From an uncultured Parabacteroides sp. (GTDB lineage: Bacteria > Bacteroidota > Bacteroidia > Bacteroidales > Tannerellaceae): a stretch of 11,102 bases of DNA. Below are positions 1 through 5,562 of the stretch, in pieces. Position 1 is the first letter of the stretch; each line of letters opens with the position of its first letter. Under the pieces are notes generated by a model. It ran no database searches and was not told where the DNA came from. It saw only the letters and a list, made by a program, of their open reading frames with translations. The position numbers and the translations under genes were made by a program. The stretch covers positions 1 to 11,102 of the forward strand of contig CAMTPG010000061.1 of assembly GCA_947074335.1 (NCBI GenBank), read 5' to 3'.

Positions 1-2
1 GC

Positions 3-386
3 ACTGTCGAAATGAAATTGTTGCCGCTGGTTAATAATACAAATGTGATTTGTGTTATTTCTACTGTAAACGGTCCCGTTCCCGACAGTAACATCCGGTT
101 TTATACCACCGAATGGCAACCGTTGGAAACTGCCGATTTTTTCACTCCTTCGGATATGACTGTATTTTTCCGTCCCGAGACAGATCGCGAAAGTTTTGCC
201 TTTCAGGATGCTTCTATGCCGCTGGATATGGATTTGCGCCGGTATTCGCTGAGCGCCGACAGTCTGATTTTGAAAGAAGAATTTACCACACCGCTTTATC
301 TGGGTAAAGCCGATCAGCAAAAAATACAACCTTATCTGAAGGAATCTCCCAATGTATATAACTGGGAGAAATTCCATTTCAAATAA
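3..386 (+). CDS. DUF3256-type protein, 3' part only (5' end outside window)
   Basis: The reading frame is open to the left edge of the window (codons ACT GTC GAA precede the first ATG at 12), so this is the C-terminal part of a longer protein and the ATG at 12 is probably internal. About 127 residues are visible. The phrase TVEMKLLP, then a predicted strand ending ICVIST, then NIRFYTTEW, then PLETADFF and a final domain rich in short strands match my memory of the DUF3256 family of Bacteroidales, whose members are about 200 residues long and usually carry a signal peptide (outside this window). No function is established for the family and no catalytic motif is visible. It converges on the lipoprotein gene at 406-882 with only 19 bp between the stop codons. 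The family call is from recognition, not from a search. Confidence 0.75.
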   Translation, partial: TVEMKLLPLVNNTNVICVISTVNGPVPDSNIRFYTTEWQPLETADFFTPSDMTVFFRPETDRESFAFQDASMPLDMDLRRYSLSADSLILKEEFTTPLYLGKADQQKIQPYLKESPNVYNWEKFHFK

Positions 387-405
387 GTATATAGCAATAC
401 AAAGT

Positions 406-882
406 TTATTCTACCGTTACTTCGGCAACATGCTCTCCGTCCTGGTTATAAAGCACCTGTACGGTATTATTATCTTTACTCAGTTCGAAGAGATAAAAAA
501 TACCGTCCGGTCGTTCGATAATAGTTGTCTCTTTCATGCCCCAAAGCGCATAAGCCGAATTTTCCAATTCGCCCATAATACTTACCGGCACATCTTCGGG
601 CTTGATATCCCATGAGGTGGAAACCCATTGTTTTGCATTATCAAAAAACAGATCTTTTTCAATGCCATCGTCTTTGATTTCTACCAGTGTGCCGTTTACC
701 TGTGGTTGAATTTCGTCAATCGTAGCATTGGGATATTGTTGTTGAACAAATTTGGTAAAAACAGTTTCGGGAGCTTCAGGTTTGCTTTCGTCTCCTTTCT
801 GTTTTTTTGCGTTGCCACTGCAGGCTGCTCCAAAAATAAGACAGCATGCGCAAAGAAGCCAGATCGAAAATTTCGTTTTCAT
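406..882 (-). CDS. PepSY-like (BLIP-like, PF11396-type) lipoprotein
   Basis: The product is a 158-residue predicted lipoprotein. Its N-terminus is a short basic stretch (MKTK), a hydrophobic core, and a relaxed lipobox FGAAC giving a lipidated Cys21, followed by a charged linker rich in Lys and Glu (about 22-40). The rest resembles one PepSY-like/beta-lactamase-inhibitor-like domain: FVQQQYPNATIDEI, then a strand with NGTLVEI, a DLFFD-x-x-x-W turn, a DVPVSIMGELE helix, and a closing repeat ending in YNQDGEHVAEV. The start is the ATG at 882. A TTG 30 nt upstream is in frame but would put extra residues ahead of a normal signal peptide. Proteins of this family are periplasmic or surface lipoproteins, common in Bacteroidota. 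No molecular role is proven and beta-lactamase inhibition is not implied. A TATTTTTG box lies upstream at 910-917. Confidence 0.8.
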   Translation of the reverse strand: MKTKFSIWLLCACCLIFGAACSGNAKKQKGDESKPEAPETVFTKFVQQQYPNATIDEIQPQVNGTLVEIKDDGIEKDLFFDNAKQWVSTSWDIKPEDVPVSIMGELENSAYALWGMKETTIIERPDGIFYLFELSKDNNTVQVLYNQDGEHVAEVTVE

Positions 883-909
883 AATGGAATGTTTTAATTG
901 ATAATTGTT

Positions 910-917
910 CAAAAATA
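910..917 (-). promoter_or_regulatory. Candidate -7 promoter element (TATTTTTG) for the PepSY-like lipoprotein gene
   Basis: Read on the minus strand, this is TATTTTTG, an exact match to the Bacteroidota -7 consensus TAnnTTTG. It ends 27 nt before the ATG at 882, leaving a short 5' leader. I see no convincing -33 TTTG at the normal spacing. A short inverted repeat (ATCTGT 920-925 / ACAGAT 934-939) lies immediately upstream of the box and could be an operator or chance. Confidence 0.5.
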
Positions 918-1007
918 TGATCTGTCCGATAAAACAGATGTGTTAAAAACAATCCGTCGATTTCGATTGTTCAATGGATATATGAAACAATAAAAACATG
1001 TAGTATT

Positions 1008-1211
1008 ATGGTTAAGGTAATGGAAACTTTATGGGATGAAAGCGATGATTTAAATGAAGAATCAATGCTGACAAATTCTGTCGTATCAGACACCTATATG
1101 GCAAATGACAAAGAACAATTGCAGGACCTGAAAAAAGAGGGAGAAGATGATATGGCTGTTGTGGGAGAATCATTCAAAGTAGAAGATAACTCCGACAAGA
1201 AAGAAGAATAA
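1008..1211 (+). CDS. Hypothetical acidic small protein (67 aa)
   Basis: I do not recognise this protein. It has 67 residues with 21 Asp/Glu against 7 Lys and no Arg, a net charge near -14, no Cys, no signal peptide and no membrane segment. It looks soluble, cytosolic and partly disordered, ending in the charged tail DNSDKKEE. Two in-frame ATGs are possible, at 1008 and 1020; the first is taken. It is divergent from the lipoprotein gene (125 bp gap) and followed by two stem-loop structures that would end its transcript. No TAnnTTTG promoter is seen upstream. The ORF is plausible because it has its own 3' structures and fills an otherwise empty gap, but its short length and biased composition mean it could be spurious. 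Confidence 0.5.
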   Translation: MVKVMETLWDESDDLNEESMLTNSVVSDTYMANDKEQLQDLKKEGEDDMAVVGESFKVEDNSDKKEE

Positions 1212-1222
1212 TAAATACACCT

Positions 1223-1277
1223 CATTGCAGTGTAATTTTGATTACACTGCAGTGTATTTTAAATTGCACTGCAGTGC
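1223..1277. repeat. Three 22-bp-phased copies of palindrome CAYTGCAGTG
   Basis: The 10-bp motif occurs at 1223-1232 (CATTGCAGTG), 1245-1254 (CACTGCAGTG) and 1267-1276 (CACTGCAGTG), each start exactly 22 bp from the previous one. Copies 2 and 3 are perfect palindromes, extending to 12 bp at 1244-1255 and 1266-1277. Copies 1 and 2 can also pair with each other as a stem (1223-1236 with 1241-1254, loop TTTG, one G-T pair). The array lies between the acidic ORF and a terminator hairpin. It could be part of a 3' structure or a set of protein binding sites spaced two helical turns apart. Confidence 0.7.
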
Positions 1278-1281
1278 GATG

Positions 1282-1327
1282 AAAAATGCATGTTCGGGAA
1301 AGTTGATTTCCTGAACATGCATTTTTT
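1282..1327 (+). terminator. Intrinsic terminator, possibly bidirectional
   Basis: The left arm 1282-1301 pairs with the right arm 1307-1326 around loop GTTGA, forming a 20-bp stem with a single G-T pair. A tract of six T follows on the plus strand (1322-1327), and five A precede the stem on the left, so the structure could also stop transcription from the other side. It most likely ends the transcript of the acidic ORF and insulates purH. Confidence 0.8.
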
Positions 1328-1486
1328 ATCAGACAGCCTGTTTTTATCCGTTTTGCGGCTTTATCCGTCATTTGATTTTTCTGCTTTAAATGTGCTTCTC
1401 TTTAAAGTTTCCGATTAATTTAAAACTTTCCTCATTTCAGCCCTTAAAACTTCACGAACATTATATACAGTTTGAAAATAAATCCC
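1328..1486. other. purH upstream region, AT-rich, no gene
   Basis: Together with the two structures before it, this makes a 314-base gap between the acidic ORF and purH. No ORF is supported. It contains a 9-bp direct repeat TTTATCCGT (1343-1351 and 1360-1368) and a weak inverted repeat AAAGTTT/AAACTTT (1404-1410 / 1423-1429). I see no riboswitch fold that I could name. Confidence 0.5.
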
Positions 1487-1494
1487 TACTTTTG
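1487..1494 (+). promoter_or_regulatory. Candidate -7 promoter element (TACTTTTG) for purH
   Basis: This is an exact match to the Bacteroidota -7 consensus TAnnTTTG, ending 31 nt before the purH ATG at 1526. That predicts a 5' leader of roughly 25 nt. A TTTG at 1471-1474 is only 12 nt upstream, too close for a standard -33 element, so only the -7 half is supported. The site also argues against the in-frame TTG at 1472 as a start, because that codon would lie upstream of the transcript. Confidence 0.55.
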
Positions 1495-1525
1495 TGCTTT
1501 CAAAAAATCAATAAAACTGACTAAG

Positions 1526-3049
1526 ATGGCTGAAACAAAACGTATAAAACGTGCGCTGGTATCTGTATACCACAAAGACGGATTGGATGAAATATTAAAA
1601 AAACTTCATAGCGAAGGTGTTACATTTGTATCAACAGGTGGAACACAGCAGTTTATTGAATCGTTAGGTATTCCTTGTGATGCAGTGGAAGATTTGACCG
1701 GTTATCCCTCTATTCTGGGCGGTCGTGTTAAAACATTGCATCCGAAAGTATTCGGAGGTATTCTGGCGCGTCGCGAAAACGAAAGTGATGTGGCGCAGCT
1801 TACTCAATATGAAATTCCTGAAATAGATTTAGTGATTGTCGATTTGTATCCCTTTACCGAAACACTGGCTTCGGGCGCTGACGATGCAGCCATTATCGAA
1901 AAAATCGATATCGGCGGTATTTCGCTTATCCGTGGGGCAGCTAAAAACTTCAATGATGTGGTGATTGTGGCTTCTAAAGCACAATATCAGCCGTTGATGC
2001 AGCTGTTGGGTGAAAAAGGCGCAGAGACCACAATCGAAGATCGTCGCTGGTTTGCTAAAGAGGCATTCGCTGTGTCTTCTGAGTACGACTCAGCGATTTT
2101 CCACTATTTCGACGGACGCGAAGCTTCGCATTTCCGTGCTTATGTAGACCAACCCATGCCGTTGCGTTATGGTGAAAATCCACATCAGTCGGCAAAATTC
2201 TTCGGCGATTTCGAAAAGATGTTTAATCAGTTGCATGGCAAAGAAATCTCTTACAACAACCTGTTGGATATTGATGCTGCCGTAACATTGATTGATGAGT
2301 TCGATGAGCTGACTTTTGCTATTCTGAAACATAACAATGCCTGTGGTATTGCTTCACGTCCTACAGTGACTGAAGCCTGGGAAGCTGCATTGGCCGGTGA
2401 TCCGGTATCTGCTTTCGGTGGTATTCTGGTAACAAATACGCCCGTTACAAAAGAGGCGGCCGAAGAGATTCACAAAATCTTCTTCGAAGTGATCATTGCT
2501 CCGGCATATGATGATGAGGCCCTTGAAGTATTGAAGCAGAAAAAGAACCGTATCATCCTGATTCGTAAAGCTTGTAAAGTTTGTCCGATGCAGTTCCGCT
2601 CATTACTAAACGGCGTGCTGCTGCAGGAAAAAGATTTAAGTATTCAAACCGCTGCTGATCTGGTGCCGATGACGGACAAGAAACCGACCACAGCAGAGGT
2701 GGATGATTTGCTGTTTGCCAATAAACTGGTGAAACACAGCAAATCGAACGCGATAACACTCGTGAAAAACAAACAGCTTTGTGCCAGCGGCGTAGGACAG
2801 ACTTCGCGTGTGGATGCGCTCCGCCAGGCTATTGAAAAAGCAAACGCATTTCATTTTGACCTTGAAGGTGCAGTTATGGCCTCGGATGCATTTTTTCCGT
2901 TCCCCGACTGTGTTGAGATAGCCGATAAAGCCGGAATTACAGCTGTAATTCAGCCCGGTGGTTCGGTAAACGACAGTTTGTCAGTTGATTATTGTAATGC
3001 GCACGGGTTATCGATGGTGAAAACAGGTATCCGTCACTTTAAACATTAA
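1526..3049 (+). CDS. purH: Bifunctional AICAR formyltransferase/IMP cyclohydrolase PurH
   Basis: This 507-residue cytosolic enzyme catalyses the last two steps of de novo IMP synthesis: formylation of AICAR by 10-formyl-tetrahydrofolate, then ring closure of FAICAR. The N-terminal MGS-like cyclohydrolase domain (about 8-125) has the phosphate-binding STGGT (36-40) and GGRVKTLHPK (65-74), whose Lys69 corresponds to the catalytic region of known enzymes. The formyltransferase domain carries RYGENPHQSA (214-223), the Lys268-His269 pair in LKHNNACG, GVGQTSRVDA, ASDAFFPFPD and IQPGGSVND near the C-terminus, so all key motifs are intact. Length fits Bacteroidota PurH, slightly shorter than the E. 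coli enzyme. The start at ATG 1526 gives MAETKRIKRALVSV, the usual N-terminus. mreB follows after 20 bp without a terminator, so read-through from the purH promoter into the cell-shape genes is likely. Confidence 0.97.
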   Translation: MAETKRIKRALVSVYHKDGLDEILKKLHSEGVTFVSTGGTQQFIESLGIPCDAVEDLTGYPSILGGRVKTLHPKVFGGILARRENESDVAQLTQYEIPEIDLVIVDLYPFTETLASGADDAAIIEKIDIGGISLIRGAAKNFNDVVIVASKAQYQPLMQLLGEKGAETTIEDRRWFAKEAFAVSSEYDSAIFHYFDGREASHFRAYVDQPMPLRYGENPHQSAKFFGDFEKMFNQLHGKEISYNNLLDIDAAVTLIDEFDELTFAILKHNNACGIASRPTVTEAWEAALAGDPVSAFGGILVTNTPVTKEAAEEIHKIFFEVIIAPAYDDEALEVLKQKKNRIILIRKACKVCPMQFRSLLNGVLLQEKDLSIQTAADLVPMTDKKPTTAEVDDLLFANKLVKHSKSNAITLVKNKQLCASGVGQTSRVDALRQAIEKANAFHFDLEGAVMASDAFFPFPDCVEIADKAGITAVIQPGGSVNDSLSVDYCNAHGLSMVKTGIRHFKH

Positions 3050-3069
3050 TTAATCTGGGAAATTAAAAC

Positions 3070-4089
3070 ATGGGCTTATTTTCTTTCACACAAGAATTAG
3101 CAATGGACCTGGGAACAGCCAACACCATTATTACCTGTAATGATAAAATGGTAGTTGACGAACCTTCAGTAATCGCACTCGATGCACGCTCTGAAAAGGT
3201 ATTGGCTGTAGGACGTCAGGCTCGTGAAATGTACGAAAAAACAAATCCGAATATACGCACCATCCGTCCGCTTCGCGAAGGAGTAATTGCCGACTTCTAT
3301 GCAGCCGAGCAAATGATGCGTGGGTTGATCAAGATGGCAAGCGGCCGCAAACGCTGGTTCGCGCCTTCTCTTCGTATGGTGATCGGTATTCCTTCGGGAA
3401 GTACGGAAGTAGAAATCCGCGCGGTGCGCGACTCGGCAGAACATGCCGGCGGACGCGAAATTTATTTGGTATTCGAACCGATGGCTGCCGCTATCGGTGT
3501 GGGTATGGATGTTTTGGCACCCGAAGGCAACATGATCGTGGATATAGGTGGTGGTACTACCGAAATTGCCGTGATCTCGCTGGGTGGTATTGTTTCGAAC
3601 AAATCGATTAAAATGGCAGGCGATGACCTGACTAACGATATCGTGGAATATATGCGCCGACAGCACAACATCCGCATCAGTGAGCGTATGGCCGAGCGTA
3701 TCAAAATCAATGTGGGTTCTGCCCTGAGCATTCTCGAAGATGCGCCTGAAGATTTTGAGGTTTGCGGACCGAATCAGATGACGGCTCTTCCGATGAAGGT
3801 GCCCGTATCATATCAGGAGATTGCACACTGTCTGGATAAATCGATCTCAAAGATCGAAGCTGCCGTATTGAGTGCACTCGAACAGACACCGCCCGAATTG
3901 TATGCCGATATCGTGAAAAACGGTATTTATCTGGCCGGTGGGGGCGCTTTACTGCGTGGCATCGACAAACGATTATCCGAGAAAATGGGTATCGAATTTC
4001 ATGTAGCAGAAGATCCGCTGCATGCTGTGGCCCGCGGTACAGGTATTGCACTGAAAAATATTGATAAGTTTAATTTCCTGATGCGCTAA
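3070..4089 (+). CDS. mreB: Rod shape-determining protein MreB (bacterial actin)
   Basis: The 339-residue product is an actin-fold ATPase that polymerises as membrane-attached filaments and positions the elongasome. It shows the phosphate-1 motif DLGTANT (13-19), the phosphate-2 motif DIGGGTTE (158-165), FEPMAAAIG in the connecting region, and the adenosine motif AGGGALLRG (Gly290-292). The N-terminal MGLFSFTQE is short and hydrophobic, consistent with direct membrane contact. Length is normal for MreB (about 340). It is the first gene of the mreBCD-mrdA-rodA cluster and follows purH by 20 bp, with no promoter consensus seen in the gap. The ATG at 3070 is preceded by an A-rich stretch rather than a Shine-Dalgarno sequence. 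Confidence 0.97.
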   Translation: MGLFSFTQELAMDLGTANTIITCNDKMVVDEPSVIALDARSEKVLAVGRQAREMYEKTNPNIRTIRPLREGVIADFYAAEQMMRGLIKMASGRKRWFAPSLRMVIGIPSGSTEVEIRAVRDSAEHAGGREIYLVFEPMAAAIGVGMDVLAPEGNMIVDIGGGTTEIAVISLGGIVSNKSIKMAGDDLTNDIVEYMRRQHNIRISERMAERIKINVGSALSILEDAPEDFEVCGPNQMTALPMKVPVSYQEIAHCLDKSISKIEAAVLSALEQTPPELYADIVKNGIYLAGGGALLRGIDKRLSEKMGIEFHVAEDPLHAVARGTGIALKNIDKFNFLMR

Positions 4090-4112
4090 TCGCATCAGAA
4101 AATCCTGAAATA

Positions 4113-4167
4113 ATGAAAGTTGAGGTTTGTCGGGCTTTAATCAGTCCCGGCAAGTCCCGGCTTTCAT
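4113..4167 (+). other. Foldable mreB-mreC spacer (nested stem-loop)
   Basis: The 104-bp gap between mreB and mreC is the only sizeable spacer in the cell-shape cluster. An outer stem pairs 4113-4122 with 4158-4167 (10 bp including two G-T pairs). Inside it, 4129-4134 pairs with 4146-4151 (one G-T). A tandem AGTCCCGGC occurs at 4143-4151 and 4153-4161, giving an alternative partner for the inner CGGG. No T-tract follows, so it is not a standard terminator. It may be an attenuator, a processing site or a stabilising 3' end for mreB mRNA. Confidence 0.45.
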
Positions 4168-4193
4168 CATTTCTATGCTGCAGATAAGTAAAT

Positions 4194-5051
4194 ATGCGTA
4201 AGCTACTTGATTTTATAGTCCGAAAAAGACACTGGTTTCTTTTCCTTTTGCTGGAGATTGTCTCGTTGGCACTGGTTTATCGTAACCATGCTTACCAGCG
4301 AACCATTATGCTCAGTTCGGCAAATGTAATTTCCGGTCATGTATCGTCTGCTTCGGGCTATGTCAATTCTTATCTGAATCTGCGCGATATCAATCGTGAT
4401 TTGCTGGAGCGAAACGGACATTTGGAAATGGAGCTGCTCGAACTGCAGGATCAACTGGAGATGCTGCAGGCCGATCATCTTCCTTTCGAAGGATTTACCT
4501 CGCCGGATTCGCTGGCGGTTTTCCCGTACGATTTTATTTCGGCAGGCGTGGTTAATAACAGCGTAACGCATCTTTCTAATTACATTACGATCAATAAAGG
4601 AGCCAACGACGGCATTGCCCCCGATATGGGTGTGGTTTCCGAAAAAGGTGTAGTCGGCATTGTGTCGGCCGTGTCTGATAATTTTGCCGTGATTATTCCC
4701 TTGTTAAATCCAAAACTAAAACTGAGCGGGAAAGTATCAGGTAGCAGTTATTTTGGTTCTGTGACCTGGAACGGGCGTAATGCGCGGATTGTAAATCTGG
4801 AAGAGTTGCCCCGGCATGTCGAGTTTGATAAAGGCGATATGGTAGTTACCAGCGGTTATTCGGCGGTTTTCCCGGCGGGAATCATAGTGGGGAAAGTGGT
4901 GGATTATTCCAAACAGCACGATGATAACTTTTATTCGCTGGAGGTGGAACTGGCTACCGATTTTCAGTCGTTAAACAATGTGCGTGTCATAAAAAATTAT
5001 CATCAACAGGAACAATTAAATCTGGAAAAGGAGGCAAAAAGAAATGATTAA
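4194..5051 (+). CDS. mreC: Rod shape-determining protein MreC
   Basis: This is a 285-residue bitopic inner-membrane protein of the elongasome that links MreB and MreD to PBP2 in the periplasm. A basic N-terminus (RKLLDFIVRKRHW) precedes one membrane helix (about 14-30). A predicted coiled coil follows (about 60-92, with LLERNGHLEMELLELQDQ), then a two-part beta-domain (about 112-275) with the family signature NYITINKGANDGI (129-141) followed by GVVSEKGVVGIV. Its length is typical. The C-terminal tail is Lys/Glu-rich and short. Its last 8 nt overlap the start of mreD, suggesting translational coupling. Confidence 0.93.
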   Translation: MRKLLDFIVRKRHWFLFLLLEIVSLALVYRNHAYQRTIMLSSANVISGHVSSASGYVNSYLNLRDINRDLLERNGHLEMELLELQDQLEMLQADHLPFEGFTSPDSLAVFPYDFISAGVVNNSVTHLSNYITINKGANDGIAPDMGVVSEKGVVGIVSAVSDNFAVIIPLLNPKLKLSGKVSGSSYFGSVTWNGRNARIVNLEELPRHVEFDKGDMVVTSGYSAVFPAGIIVGKVVDYSKQHDDNFYSLEVELATDFQSLNNVRVIKNYHQQEQLNLEKEAKRND

Positions 5052-5562
5052 TCATATCATACGCAATACAATCTATTTTATTGTTTTGGTGTTGATTCAG
5101 GTACTGGTACTGAACAACATCCATTTTTTGCGTATAGCTACTCCTTTTCTGTATCTTTATTTCATACTGAAGCTTCCTATCGGGACTTCCAAAAGTATGG
5201 TGATCTTTCTTTCATTTATTATGGGACTGGTAATCGATACTTTTACCAATACACCGGGCATGCATGCCGCAGCCTGTACCTTTGCCGGATTTTTCCGTCA
5301 GCCGCTGATTAATCTGCTGATTGGTAAAGAGCTGCCTGTGGATCTGTCGCCCTCTTACCGCACATTCGGTGTGAGTGGTTTTTTCCGGTATACTTTGATT
5401 TTTGTATTGATTCATCATCTTTTTTTATTTCTGATCGAATCGTTTACGCTTTTCGATCCGTTGTTTCTGGCCCTGCGCATCGGAGCCAGCGTTATAACAA
5501 CAACAATATTAATTTGTACAGTAGAAGCATTTAACATAGAGACTCAAAAAAGTGCGGAATAA
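5044..5562 (+). CDS. mreD: Rod shape-determining protein MreD
   Basis: The 172-residue integral membrane protein of the elongasome has about five hydrophobic segments, the first at about 8-25 (IYFIVLVLIQVLVLNN) and the last near 147-165. Recognisable MreD features are an N-terminal helix ending in LVLNNIHFL, FILKLPIG before the second helix, and the GLVIDTFTNTPGMHAAACT loop, which corresponds to the conserved G-x-x-x-D-x-F segment of the family. Sequence conservation of MreD is generally low, so the position between mreC and mrdA is strong support. The ATG at 5044 overlaps the mreC end by 8 nt, and its own end overlaps mrdA by 11 nt. Confidence 0.9.
   Translation: MINHIIRNTIYFIVLVLIQVLVLNNIHFLRIATPFLYLYFILKLPIGTSKSMVIFLSFIMGLVIDTFTNTPGMHAAACTFAGFFRQPLINLLIGKELPVDLSPSYRTFGVSGFFRYTLIFVLIHHLFLFLIESFTLFDPLFLALRIGASVITTTILICTVEAFNIETQKSAE

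Noticed and set aside
883..912. Upstream TTG start for the PepSY-like lipoprotein
   Set aside because: It would add ten residues before a normal basic signal peptide N-region and starts inside the candidate promoter box.
1223..1277. Phased palindromes as a CRISPR remnant
   Set aside because: The repeats are 10-12 bp with 12-bp gaps and no cas genes are nearby. CRISPR repeats and spacers are each longer.
1343..1368. 9-bp direct repeat TTTATCCGT as a purine regulator site
   Set aside because: Only two copies are seen, not palindromic and about 120 bp ahead of the -7 box; no known regulator site matches it, so it is only noted in the purH upstream region.
1471..1474. TTTG as -33 element of the purH promoter
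   Set aside because: It is only 12 nt from the -7 box, against about 19-21 nt in known Bacteroidota promoters.
1472..1525. In-frame TTG start giving PurH 18 extra residues
   Set aside because: The extension lies over the candidate -7 promoter box and does not resemble PurH. The ATG at 1526 gives the usual N-terminus.
3166..4051. Long minus-strand ORFs opposite mreB
   Set aside because: mreB is intact with all actin motifs, and the antisense frames encode no recognisable domain.
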